Positions 8,299 to 16,549 of a DNA stretch of 64,000 nt are shown here, one piece after another. The DNA comes from Halorussus pelagicus (GTDB taxonomy: Archaea > Halobacteriota > Halobacteria > Halobacteriales > Haladaptataceae), in NCBI RefSeq assembly GCF_004087835.1, contig NZ_CP035119.1:806001-870000 (forward strand). The letters run 5' to 3'. Position 1 is the first letter of the stretch; every line of letters starts with the position of its first letter. A program made the translations under genes and the position numbers. The notes under the pieces were generated by a model. That model was given only the letters and a program-made list of their open reading frames with translations. It ran no database searches and was not told the origin of the DNA.

Positions 8299-9557
8299 TG
8301 GACCGCCTCCCCGAACCGGTCGAGCGCGTCGCGGTTCCCGACGACGTAGAGGAGGTCACCGACCGCCAGCCGCGCGGTTCCGCGCGGCGCGACCGTCCAC
8401 TCGTCGCCGCGCCGGAGCGCGATGACCGCGACGCCGTAGCGCTCGCGCAGGTCCGCCGCGCCGAGCGTCGCGCCGTCGAGTTGGCTCCCGCTCCGCAACT
8501 CGACTCGCTGGACGCGCTTGCCGTCCCGGCGAAGCAGCGACAGCAGTTCGAACTCCCGGTGAGTGCCGCGAGCGCGAACCCGAACCTCGGCCGACTCGGT
8601 GCCGAGCAGCGTCCGGGCCTCGCGCCGCGGAACCGCGACCGTCACCCGACCGTCGCCGCCGGTGGCCTGCCCCGACGACGCGCTCACGGTCGGACGCGAC
8701 GCCGCGGCGTCGTCGGACCGGACGGACTCGTCCGCGGATTTCGAGGAGTCGCTTCCGGCCGACCCGCCGCTCACCGGGACCGACCCCGACCCGTCCGTCC
8801 GCGCGCTCAGGACGGTGCCGGTCACGTCGCCCGCGGGCGTCGAGACGGTCACCTCGTCCTTGCGCGCCAGTCCGGACGGCACCAGCGCCTCGACGGAGAC
8901 GGCGCGCTCGCCCGGCGGGACTCGCCGGGAGAGGGCACCGGTTGGCGGGGCCGCGCTGACGGTGGCCTGCCCCCGCGAGTCGAGAGCAACCGCGACCGCC
9001 GCGAGGTCGTAGTCGGTTCGGAGTCGGTCTTCGAGTCGCCGCTCTAACTCCGAGAGCGGCAGGTCCGCGGGGAACGTCCACTCGCCGTCCCGAATCGTCT
9101 CCCGGAGGTCGTCGGGGAGCGGGGGATACCCCTCCACGTCGCCGACCTCGCCCGTCGTCCGAACGCGAATCTGGCCGAACCGGCCGACGCGCTCGACGGC
9201 GTCGGCCGACAGGCCGCGCTCGCGGAGACCCCGGAGCGTCAGTCGGCGGGGGAACTCCGCGCCCATCCGGTCGCCCTGCGCGTGGGCGTACAGCGTCGCC
9301 ATCATCACGACCAGCGCAGAGACCAGCGCGCTCGGCGAGGTGACGAACTGGGGGTCGAGCAGGCCGAGCAGGCCGCCCTGAATCCCGGCGATGGCAATGC
9401 CGAAGACGAGGACACCGAACCCCGGAATCGTGACGCCGGTGAAGTATTTGAACGTGAATCCGAGCGACCACGCCACTAGCGCGGGGACGACCGCGGAGAG
9501 AATCCCGATGTAGAGACCGACGAGGAGGTCGATCAGTAGCGCGGACCCGAGAGCCAT
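8295..9557 (-). CDS. Membrane protein with C-terminal TrkA_C domain, paralogue A of a tandem pair
   Basis: 420 residues from the ATG at 9557 (MALGSALLIDLLVG). Three membrane helices are followed by VGDVEGYPPLP, the counterpart of the motif in the downstream paralogue, then an LERRLEDRLRTDYDL helix. The C-terminal TrkA_C-like domain is clearer here: QLDGATLGAADLRERYGVAVIAL, then GDLLYVVGNRDALDRFGEA. A Ser/Asp-rich linker separates the halves. TrkA_C domains bind ligands such as c-di-AMP or ATP in known transporters; the ligand here is unknown. It is divergent from the K+ channel gene at 9718, with 160 bases for both promoters. Confidence 0.82.
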   Translation of the reverse strand: MALGSALLIDLLVGLYIGILSAVVPALVAWSLGFTFKYFTGVTIPGFGVLVFGIAIAGIQGGLLGLLDPQFVTSPSALVSALVVMMATLYAHAQGDRMGAEFPRRLTLRGLRERGLSADAVERVGRFGQIRVRTTGEVGDVEGYPPLPDDLRETIRDGEWTFPADLPLSELERRLEDRLRTDYDLAAVAVALDSRGQATVSAAPPTGALSRRVPPGERAVSVEALVPSGLARKDEVTVSTPAGDVTGTVLSARTDGSGSVPVSGGSAGSDSSKSADESVRSDDAAASRPTVSASSGQATGGDGRVTVAVPRREARTLLGTESAEVRVRARGTHREFELLSLLRRDGKRVQRVELRSGSQLDGATLGAADLRERYGVAVIALRRGDEWTVAPRGTARLAVGDLLYVVGNRDALDRFGEAVQ

Positions 9558-9717
9558 GCGTATGCTTTCGGCCAGACGGAGGACCCCTAAAGAACCACCG
9601 ACGCGTTCGGCCCGTTCGGCGGGGCGTCGAGGGCGCTCACCGACAACCAGAGACACCGTACCGACGAATCACCGAACGACCGACGGTTTATTGACGAAGA
9701 CGGCGACAGGTACGGGC

Positions 9718-10884
9718 ATGGAGGTGTCGTGGCGGAGACGAGTCGGCGTGCGCGTCACCGTGACGCTGACGTTCGCGGTCGCGGTGCTGTCGATAGCGAC
9801 CGGCGTCTCTAGCATCGGATTCACCGCGGCCTCGACCCAGAATCTCTTCGGCGGTGGGATTCCCCACTGGGCGCAGGAGACCGCCGGGTTCACCGGCACG
9901 CTGACCGGGTTCCTGATGCTGGCCAGCGCGTTCGGAATGCGCCGGGGCTTCCGCGTCGCGTGGTACTCGACGGCCCTCCTGCTCCCGCTGACCGCGGTGC
10001 AGGGGCTGGTCCAGTCGAGTCCCTACTCCCTGCCGCTGGTCGTTGCCTCGTTGGCGTCGGTCCCGGTGGTACTGCGGACCCGCAGTCGATTCGACCACGA
10101 CGTGAACCTATCGGCCTCGCAACTAGCCTCGCTGGCCGCGCTCGCTGGCGTCCAGATGTACGGGACAGTAGGCACGTACGCGCTCGAAGATCACTTCCAG
10201 AACGTGAACACGCCCCTCGACGCGTTCTACTACACGCTCGTCACGTCCAGCACGGTCGGGTACGGCGACCTCACGCCGACGACCCAGACAGGTCGTCTGT
10301 TTGGCATGACAGTGGTCGTCCTCGGCACGGCGAGTTTCGCCGTCGCGCTGGCCTCCCTGCTGGGTCCCGCCATCGAAGCCCGCCTCGCCACTGCACTCGG
10401 AAAAATGACAGAATCACAGCTCGAACTCCTCGAAGACCACGTCATCGTCCTCGGCTACGGCGATTTGACCGAACCGATACTGAACGAACTCGACGGGCAG
10501 GCCACCTTCGTCGTCGTCTCGCCCGACCAACAGCGCACGACCGAACTCTCGGACCGCGGGTTCAAAGTGCTGAAGGCCGACCCGAGCGACGAGGACCCGT
10601 TGAGACGGGTCGGCATCGAGGAGGCGCGGGCAGTCGTCGCCGCCACGAACAACGACGCCGAGGACGCGCTGGCCGTGCTAACCGCCCGCCAACTCAACCC
10701 CGAGGTCCGCATCGTCGCCGCGGCCACCGAGCGCGAGAACGTGGACAAACTCAAACGCGCGGGGGCCGACACCGTCATCAGTCCCGCGACCATCGGGGGC
10801 CACCTGCTCGTCCGGTCGGCGCTCGGGAGCGACGGGATGGAGAGCATCGCCGACCGCCTCACGGGCGAGTCCGCGAAGCGGTGA
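9718..10884 (+). CDS. Potassium channel with RCK (TrkA_N) domain
   Basis: 388 residues. Membrane helices at about 10-37, 58-75 and 82-120 precede a pore module with the selectivity filter TVGYGD at residues 179-184 and an inner helix. The cytoplasmic part begins DHVIVLGYGDLTEPILNEL (about 240), a Rossmann nucleotide-binding loop typical of RCK/TrkA_N, and ends at VRSALGSDGMESIADRLTG. No TrkA_C domain follows. It should gate K+ flux, central to a cell that accumulates molar KCl. More helices precede the pore than in a two-helix channel. The ATG at 9718 was chosen because the longer frame is Arg-rich and a TATA-like GTTTATTG lies about 30 nt upstream. Confidence 0.92.
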   Translation: MEVSWRRRVGVRVTVTLTFAVAVLSIATGVSSIGFTAASTQNLFGGGIPHWAQETAGFTGTLTGFLMLASAFGMRRGFRVAWYSTALLLPLTAVQGLVQSSPYSLPLVVASLASVPVVLRTRSRFDHDVNLSASQLASLAALAGVQMYGTVGTYALEDHFQNVNTPLDAFYYTLVTSSTVGYGDLTPTTQTGRLFGMTVVVLGTASFAVALASLLGPAIEARLATALGKMTESQLELLEDHVIVLGYGDLTEPILNELDGQATFVVVSPDQQRTTELSDRGFKVLKADPSDEDPLRRVGIEEARAVVAATNNDAEDALAVLTARQLNPEVRIVAAATERENVDKLKRAGADTVISPATIGGHLLVRSALGSDGMESIADRLTGESAKR

Positions 10885-10903
10885 GGACGACCGGCCGCCG
10901 GGG

Positions 10904-12409
10904 CTACCCCCGGTGGACGATGGCAACGTCGCAGTCTAACTCGTGGATGCGCTCGAACGTCGGCGGCGAGACGAACCGCGAGGCCGCCGACCGGTCGGTA
11001 CTCGCACCCATGATGGTGAGGTCGTAGTAGCTGTCGTTGGCCGACAGGAACGACTCGATGGACGACCGCGAGACGCGGGTCTCGAACGACCCCTCGAACG
11101 CCTCTACGAGGTTCGCCAGCGTCGTCTCGGCCGCCCGACGCTCGCCCTCGCCGTCGATACAGGTGCAGACGCTGACTCGCCCCGACTCGCCTGCGACCCG
11201 GCGGGCGAACTCTATCATCGCGTGTGCGGTGTCGCCCGCCCCCCGAACCGGGACCAGCACGCGCTTCCAGCGCTCGCGCGAGTCGTCGCCCGAGCGGAAC
11301 GCGACGGTGTCGATGTCGCCACGGAACAGTCCCCGAACGAACGGCGAGAGACTACCCGCTTCCTCCTCGTAAGGGGCGACCACGAGGTCGCAGTTGGTCT
11401 CCCGCGCGGTCTTCAGGACGGTCCGCGAGCGGTCGGTGCCGTCCCCGACCACGACCACCTCGCAGGGGATACCGACCTCCGTCTCGATGCGCCGGGCCTC
11501 GGCTTCCAGTCGCTCGGCGGAGCGTTGGGCAACTTGGACCTCCTCGGTCTCGACGGCGTCGGTCTCGGCCGCGTCGGTATCGACCAGTCGCGCGTCGGCA
11601 CCGTCGGTCGGCACCGCCATCGTCCGCGCCGCCTCCTCGACGGACGCCTCGTCCACCACGTCGAGCAGAACGACCTTCCCGGCGTCGTGGGCCGCGGCGA
11701 GTCGCGCGCCGAACATCGCTGTCGGGCGGTCGGCGTCGCTCCGCATCGGGACGAGGACGTGGTCGTCACCATTCGTGGACTCGTAGAGGTAGCGCGACCG
11801 CCGCTCGTAGAAATGCTTTCGCCAGACGTGGAACGCTCCGGCGACGATGGTGCTGGCGACGAACACCGACCCGACGTACTGGAGGAAGAACGTCCCCACG
11901 GAGCCGGGGGTCCCGAACACGGGCGCGATGAGCGCCAGTAGAGCCGTCGAGAACGCGGATGGCTCTTCGAAGTCCAGCGCCCACGTCACCCCGCCGGTGA
12001 GGAAGACCGCCAGCGCGGCCTCGACCGGCGAGACGAACAACTCGGTCGCGGCGATGGGGTCGTGGAGCGCGGTGTTGACACCGACCCAGATGGCGACGGT
12101 GCCACAGAGCGCCCCGGCAGTGAGTCCGCCGACGAACTTCGTCGGCGAGGCGTAGGTTCCCTCCGGGTCGGCGAACAGCGTGAACGTGCCCGACGCCAGC
12201 GGCGGGAACAGGACGAACGGCAGAATCGCCACCGAGTTCGAGATGGCGGTCACGAGCGCGATGAGGAGCGGAACCAAAAGCAGGACCGAGAGGTGAATCA
12301 GGTTTCCGGTGTGTTCTATCCACCGGCGGAACTCCCGGACTTCCCGGCGCTCGAACCGACGTACGCGCCGAAGAACTCCAAGATACCGCGCTCGCAGGCC
12401 GTCAAACAT
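10904..12409 (-). CDS. HPP-family membrane protein fused to UspA-like domains
   Basis: 501 residues from the ATG at 12409; an in-frame GTG at 12418 is an alternative. After a basic N-terminal segment come six or so membrane helices. The HPP-type stretch contains FVLFPPLASGTFTLFADPEG and a later SPTKFVGGLTAGALCG. The C-terminal half (about residues 210-500) has two universal-stress-like regions: DHVLVPMRSDADR, and ERWKRVLVPVRGAGDTAHAMIEFARRVAG ending in DLTIMGAS. HPP proteins have been linked to nitrite transport, and UspA domains bind nucleotides or stress signals. The fusion suggests a regulated transporter. Its 3' end faces the K+ channel gene with a 19-base gap. Confidence 0.85.
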   Translation of the reverse strand: MFDGLRARYLGVLRRVRRFERREVREFRRWIEHTGNLIHLSVLLLVPLLIALVTAISNSVAILPFVLFPPLASGTFTLFADPEGTYASPTKFVGGLTAGALCGTVAIWVGVNTALHDPIAATELFVSPVEAALAVFLTGGVTWALDFEEPSAFSTALLALIAPVFGTPGSVGTFFLQYVGSVFVASTIVAGAFHVWRKHFYERRSRYLYESTNGDDHVLVPMRSDADRPTAMFGARLAAAHDAGKVVLLDVVDEASVEEAARTMAVPTDGADARLVDTDAAETDAVETEEVQVAQRSAERLEAEARRIETEVGIPCEVVVVGDGTDRSRTVLKTARETNCDLVVAPYEEEAGSLSPFVRGLFRGDIDTVAFRSGDDSRERWKRVLVPVRGAGDTAHAMIEFARRVAGESGRVSVCTCIDGEGERRAAETTLANLVEAFEGSFETRVSRSSIESFLSANDSYYDLTIMGASTDRSAASRFVSPPTFERIHELDCDVAIVHRG

Positions 12410-12506
12410 TATCGACACGTCTGGCGCGGGGCTTCAAATATCTGTCCGCTCGCGGACCCCTCACGTCGGAGCGAAACCGCCGGACAAAAAGCCGACGATC
12501 AGACGC

Positions 12507-13238
12507 TCACTCCGCGAGTTCGACCACGGCGTCGAGCGTGATGAGAATCGCGCGCTCGACGTTGTTCTTGGCCTTCTCGGGCAGTTCCTCGTCCTCGGTC
12601 TCGCCCTTCTGAGTTCCCTCCACGAGGTTGCCGTCCACGGTACAGATTGCGCCCGCCTGCATGCCGCGCCGCCGGGTCAGCGAGAAGACGGCCGCGGCCT
12701 CCATCTCGACCGAGAGGATGTTGGCCGCCTCCCAGTCCTCGACGTACTGCTCGGTTTCGGCGTAGAAGGCGTCGTCGCTGGCGATGGGACCGACGTGAAC
12801 GTCTTCGTCGTTCGCCTCGGCGGAGTCCACCAGCGAGGTCAGCACGTCGTAGTCCGGGACCGCGGGATACTCCACGTCCTCGTAGCGCTTGCTCGTGCCC
12901 TCGTTTTTGGTCGCGCCGGTGGCGATTATCATGTCGCCGATTTCGATGTCCGACTGGAGCGCGCCGGTCGTGCCGACCCGAATCACCGTCTCGACGCCGA
13001 CCGCGTGGAGTTCCTCGATAGCTATCGCCGCGGAGGGACACCCGATACCGGTCGAGCAGATGGTGAGGTCGGTGCCCTCGTAAGTCGCGTTGACGACCTT
13101 GTACTCGCGGTTCTCGGCGACGACCTCGGAGCTATCGCAGAGACCGGCGATGCGGTCCACGCGGCCGGGGTCGCCGGGGATGAGCGCGATGTCGTTCAGG
13201 TCGCCCTCTTCGACGAGGAGATGGGGCTGTTTCGCCAT
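12507..13238 (-). CDS. udp: Uridine phosphorylase
   Basis: 243 residues, normal length for the nucleoside phosphorylase family 1 (PNP/UDP). It splits uridine with phosphate to uracil and ribose-1-phosphate. Visible motifs are the phosphate-binding IPGDPGRVDRIAG near the N-terminus, the CSTGIGCPSAAIAIEEL segment, RVGTTGAL (phosphate/ribose contact Arg) and ILSVEMEAAAVFSL (ribose-binding MEAA). The neighbouring PfkB kinase on the same strand, 92 bases upstream, could phosphorylate the ribose-1-phosphate. That matches the haloarchaeal pentose bisphosphate route of nucleoside breakdown; the pairing is inference from adjacency. Confidence 0.93.
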   Translation of the reverse strand: MAKQPHLLVEEGDLNDIALIPGDPGRVDRIAGLCDSSEVVAENREYKVVNATYEGTDLTICSTGIGCPSAAIAIEELHAVGVETVIRVGTTGALQSDIEIGDMIIATGATKNEGTSKRYEDVEYPAVPDYDVLTSLVDSAEANDEDVHVGPIASDDAFYAETEQYVEDWEAANILSVEMEAAAVFSLTRRRGMQAGAICTVDGNLVEGTQKGETEDEELPEKAKNNVERAILITLDAVVELAE

Positions 13239-13330
13239 GGGTGAGGGTTCTGGCGAGAGGGAGAAAAAACGCGCGGGTTCGCGGCGAGATGGTACTCTTC
13301 GATAGTCATCTCCAAGAACAGAGGCTTGGT

Positions 13331-14239
13331 CTAAAACTGCCCGTCCAGAAACGCCTCCACGTCCTCGAACGACGGCGCGGTCCGCGCGCCCTCCTCCATC
13401 GCCGCGAGCGCGCCGCAGGCGTTTGCGAACTCCAACGCGCGCTCGTAGTCTGCTTCCGGCCCGACGACCCCGTTCTCGCGCAACAGCACCGCGAGGAACC
13501 CCGCGGCGAAGGCGTCGCCAGCGCCGGTGGTGTCCACGACTTCGGCGTCGAAGCCCGGATGGTCTACCGCCCTGTTCGGCGTGTCCACGCGCGCGCCGTC
13601 CGCGCCGTGTTTGACGACGACGACGCGGCCGTGCAGTTCCGAGGAGGGATGTTCGAGGTCGCTGTCGAGCAGGGTCTTCGCCTCGCGGTCGTTGAGAAAC
13701 ACCACGTCGGAGTAGGCCAGCGCCTCGCCGAAATCCCGCTCGGCGAGGCGTCGGCCGGGGTCGAAACTCACGCTGACGCCCGCGTCCGTGGCGGACCGGG
13801 CGAGCGCCGCGGCGGTGTCGGGGCGCTGACTGGTCAGGTGGAGGTGGTCGGCATCGGCGACGAACTCGTGGTCCACGTCGGCGGGCGTGACCTCCTCGTT
13901 CGCGCCCTCGTTGCCCAGCACCATGACCTCGCCGTCGTCCTCGACGATGAGGTACTTCGTGGTCGTCTCGCGGGTCTCGACCTCCAGCAGGTGCGAGCAG
14001 TCCACGCCCGCGGTCTGCAACCCGCGGCGCACGAACTCGCCGGTCTCGTCGTCGCCGACGCTCCCGACGAGGCCGGTGTCGAACTCCATGCCCGCCAGCG
14101 CGACGGCGACGTTGGCGGCGCTTCCGCCGCCCGACCGACGCTGGGAGTCGATACGGGCTTCGCCGTCGGGTTTCGGAAGGGCATCGACGCGGAGGGTCAC
14201 GTCCCAGTTGACGTGACCGGCGGTGACTACTTCGACCAT
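13331..14239 (-). CDS. PfkB-family carbohydrate kinase, candidate ribose-1-phosphate kinase
   Basis: 302 residues. The ribokinase fold is plain: the N-terminal VVTAGHVNWDVTLRVD, the GGGSAANVAVALAGM substrate motif near residue 40, and the C-terminal PfkB signature DTTGAGDAFAAGFLAVLL with catalytic Asp in GAGD (about residue 247). The substrate is not settled by sequence. Because it lies directly upstream of uridine phosphorylase on the same strand, ATP-dependent phosphorylation of ribose-1-phosphate to ribose-1,5-bisphosphate, as described for haloarchaea, is a good hypothesis; ribokinase or fructokinase activity are alternatives. The start at 14239 (MVEVVTAGHVNWD) fits the family; an intergenic repeat lies just upstream. 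Confidence 0.88.
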   Translation of the reverse strand: MVEVVTAGHVNWDVTLRVDALPKPDGEARIDSQRRSGGGSAANVAVALAGMEFDTGLVGSVGDDETGEFVRRGLQTAGVDCSHLLEVETRETTTKYLIVEDDGEVMVLGNEGANEEVTPADVDHEFVADADHLHLTSQRPDTAAALARSATDAGVSVSFDPGRRLAERDFGEALAYSDVVFLNDREAKTLLDSDLEHPSSELHGRVVVVKHGADGARVDTPNRAVDHPGFDAEVVDTTGAGDAFAAGFLAVLLRENGVVGPEADYERALEFANACGALAAMEEGARTAPSFEDVEAFLDGQF

Positions 14240-14389
14240 CGGTGGCGACTGCGGCGGCGGTTTGCGAACGACATACCGCCACGGTAGGCACCCGGCCGTC
14301 AAAACGCTGGTGGGTTTCTCGAAATCCGTGGCTCGTGGGTGGAGAGTTGAACTTCCAGTTCTCGAAAACAGGTCGAGGGCGAACGCGGA

Positions 14390-14577
14390 GCTAGCTACTG
14401 CCGACGCAGAGGAGTCACCGCGACTGCACCGCGCCGCACTGCGACTACACAGCACCGCGACCGCAGGCCTCACGCCTCCCCAACCTCTTCTTTCACTCCC
14501 TCCGGTCGTTCAGTCATCCCTCGCGCGGTTGGTGCGACGGCGCAGGTGTGCCGTCGCACCAGCACGCGCCGGGAAAT
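14390..14577 (+). repeat. Dispersed intergenic repeat, copy 2 (forward, complete)
   Basis: A complete copy. It has GCTAGCTACTGCCGAC at 14390-14405, then GGAGTCACCGCGACTGCACC, GGCCTCACGCCTCCCCAACC and TCAGTCATCCCTCGCGCGGTT. An 11-bp hairpin follows (arms 14531-14541 and 14550-14560), then AGCACGCGCCGGGAAATA. It occupies most of the 395-base gap between the PfkB kinase (5' end) and the DUF63 gene (3' end). The hairpin end points to the 3' end of DUF63. The other 150 bases of the gap hold the kinase promoter region and nothing else I recognise. Confidence 0.85.
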
Positions 14578-14634
14578 AAGTTCAGCCCCAGAAGCCGACA
14601 AAACCCGACCTCACGAAACTCCGACATCCCGCAC

Positions 14635-15441
14635 TTACCCCGTCAGGATGAACAGGAGCAGGTTGTGCGCGCCCGGTCCCAACCCGACCGCGGCGACCGT
14701 GCCGAGCAGTAAGAACCCCTCGCGGGGGTCCTCGCGGACGAAATCCGCGAACAGAACCACCACAACCTCCGCGATGGCGAGTTTCACGAGGACGAACAGC
14801 CACCCGACGCCGAACATCTCGGCGGTCGGGAGCGCGGCGGCCGCGTCGAGGACCGCCCGCGAGACGGGCGTTCGCTCGCCGAACCCGAGCAAGTCTACGC
14901 CCACAGCGGTCGAAACCGCGTCGAGCGCGTGGCCGAACAGCGCCAGCGCGCCGGTCGCGCCCGTCGCGGCGGTCACGCTCGGGTACGACCATCTGGTCGC
15001 GGCCCAGAGCGTTCCGGCAAGCAGCAACGCCAGCGCGAGACCGACCAGCGGCCAGAAGAGCCGAAGCCCGGTTTCGGACCCCCGAGCGACCGCGTAGGCG
15101 ACGACCGCGCTCGCGGCCAGCACCCCGACCGCGACCACCGGGCGCTCGGGGTCCGTGGCGGTGTGAATCCCGGCGAGCCAGACCACTCCGGCGACGGCGA
15201 ACGTCGAGAGGTAGACCGACGGCGTGCCGAGTAGCGGCGCAACCGCCGCAGGCACCCAGTCGAGGACGAACAGGACGTGGAGACTCGACCCGACGACGAC
15301 CCACGGCGCGAGCGCGAGGACGATGCGGTCGGAGACGTGCGGGTCCGACCGGGCCAGCGCCCCGCCGACCAGCGCCACCGCCGCAAGCAGGCCGACGAGA
15401 TACGGGAGCGGCGGGAGCGCGAACCCCTCTGGAAGCACCAT
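14635..15441 (-). CDS. DUF63 family membrane protein
   Basis: 268 residues from the ATG at 15441 (MVLPEGFALPPLPYLVGLL). Seven or eight membrane helices cover nearly the whole chain. Conserved-looking features of the archaeal DUF63 family are the AGTLWAATRWSYP region, GHALDAVSTAVGVDLLGFGE (polar His/Asp within the membrane) and GLGPGAHNLLLF at the end. The family has no known function; the intramembrane His-Asp residues hint at a metal or enzymatic role, which is inference. The longer upstream frame is basic and was rejected. It is divergent from the SPW gene. Confidence 0.85.
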   Translation of the reverse strand: MVLPEGFALPPLPYLVGLLAAVALVGGALARSDPHVSDRIVLALAPWVVVGSSLHVLFVLDWVPAAVAPLLGTPSVYLSTFAVAGVVWLAGIHTATDPERPVVAVGVLAASAVVAYAVARGSETGLRLFWPLVGLALALLLAGTLWAATRWSYPSVTAATGATGALALFGHALDAVSTAVGVDLLGFGERTPVSRAVLDAAAALPTAEMFGVGWLFVLVKLAIAEVVVVLFADFVREDPREGFLLLGTVAAVGLGPGAHNLLLFILTG

Positions 15442-15631
15442 GCCCGATACGGCGGATTGCGGGGCCGAAAGGTTTGCGGTCGGCGATTCCGGGGTTCCAG
15501 TGGTCGGCGACCAGCCCGAACCACCAACCCGACTCCGAGTGCGACGGTGACGTGTTCCCTGGCCGACCGACGATGTATAACCCGCCGTTCGACTTATCCT
15601 ATTGAGTGGCGAACTAGATTCGGGGGAGACA

Positions 15632-16039
15632 ATGAGCGAACCAACAACCACGAACCGCGACAGCAACGCTGGCGGCTACATCGCGGCCGCGACGGCGCTC
15701 GTCGGGACGTGGATACTCATCTCGGCGTTCGTGTACGAACCGCCCGCGGCCAACTTCTGGAACGACGTTATCGTCGGTTCCGCAATCGGCATCATCGCGG
15801 GCTACAACGCCGTCAAGGCTGACGACAGGGAGGGTATCAACACCGGCGGCGCGTCGCTGGTCGCGTTCCTCGGTCTCTGGATGGTGGTCGCGCCGTTCGT
15901 CTTCGAGACCGTTTTCGAGGCCGCGTTCTGGAGCGACGTGGTGAGCGGCGCGCTGGTCGCGCTCCTCGCGGGCTACAACGTCTACCAGTCCAGAGGGACC
16001 GAGCGCCGGACCCGAACCGCTGAGGCCGAAACCCGGTAG
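15632..16039 (+). CDS. SPW-repeat membrane protein
   Basis: 135 residues. Four membrane helices are arranged as two tandem halves, each ending with the same type of motif: FWNDVIVGSAIGIIAGYNAV (about residues 42-61) and FWSDVVSGALVALLAGYNVY (about 99-118). This is the SPW repeat architecture found in small bacterial and haloarchaeal membrane proteins of unknown function. The tail is polar (ERRTRTAEAETR). The ATG at 15632 follows GGGGGAGACA, a fair ribosome site, and is preferred over a TTG at 15602. A run of five T at 16056-16060 may end the transcript. Confidence 0.85.
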   Translation: MSEPTTTNRDSNAGGYIAAATALVGTWILISAFVYEPPAANFWNDVIVGSAIGIIAGYNAVKADDREGINTGGASLVAFLGLWMVVAPFVFETVFEAAFWSDVVSGALVALLAGYNVYQSRGTERRTRTAEAETR

Positions 16040-16549
16040 CCGGGACGATTCGGACTTTTTCCCGTTCGTCGGCAAAATAGTATCGCGGGATACGGTGTAT
16101 AGTAGGCGAGTCGTCGCTACCGCGGAGTCGAACCGCCGTTCGGCGATAGCGTGAGAATAGGTAGGTACGATGTCGATCTGTGGGTGACCACTACTCAGGA
16201 CGTTGTAGAACGGTGCGTCTGAGCGGAATCGGTGACCGAGATAGAAGCGTGGTTGTTGGGACAGTCGGAGAGTTCGAGACTTGATTCGTAACCGACCGAC
16301 CGGCCCACCTCGAAACCGACTGGCAAACGACTCGGGAGGAATTGCCAAGACGCACTCTCAGAACGAGGCGAGGTCGCTCAACTCGGGACATTGCAAGTGC
16401 CTCGCCGAAGGACGAAGGCACGTCGCTCGATTCGACAGAGATTCCGCGGGGTATAAATCTTCGAGCGCTATATCGAATTGCCATCGAATCCGCAAGCGCG
16501 TGTCACCAATAGCGAAGCACCTTTTTCGCCCCCGAACTCACGGAGAGCC
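16040..16549. other. 510-base intergenic region with two promoter-like elements
   Basis: No convincing gene is present in this stretch between the SPW protein and the Nudix gene; the short frames on both strands have non-haloarchaeal composition (Arg/Ser-rich, few acidic residues). It contains a T-run at 16056-16060, a strong TATA-like box GGTATAAATC at 16450-16459, and a second T-rich element CCTTTTTCGC at about 16519-16528. The second is correctly spaced for leaderless expression of the Nudix gene. A small RNA starting near 16482 or a gene remnant is possible but unproven. Confidence 0.4.
16452..16458 (+). promoter_or_regulatory. Strong TATA box upstream of the Nudix gene
   Basis: TATAAAT is the best TATA match in this gap. 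A start about 27 nt downstream (near 16482) would give the Nudix mRNA a 5' leader of roughly 68 nt, unlike most genes here, or drive a separate short RNA. Confidence 0.5.

Noticed and set aside
16191-16484. 97-codon minus-strand frame in the 510-base gap
   Set aside because: Arg/Ser/Val-rich, not acidic, and without motifs or promoter.
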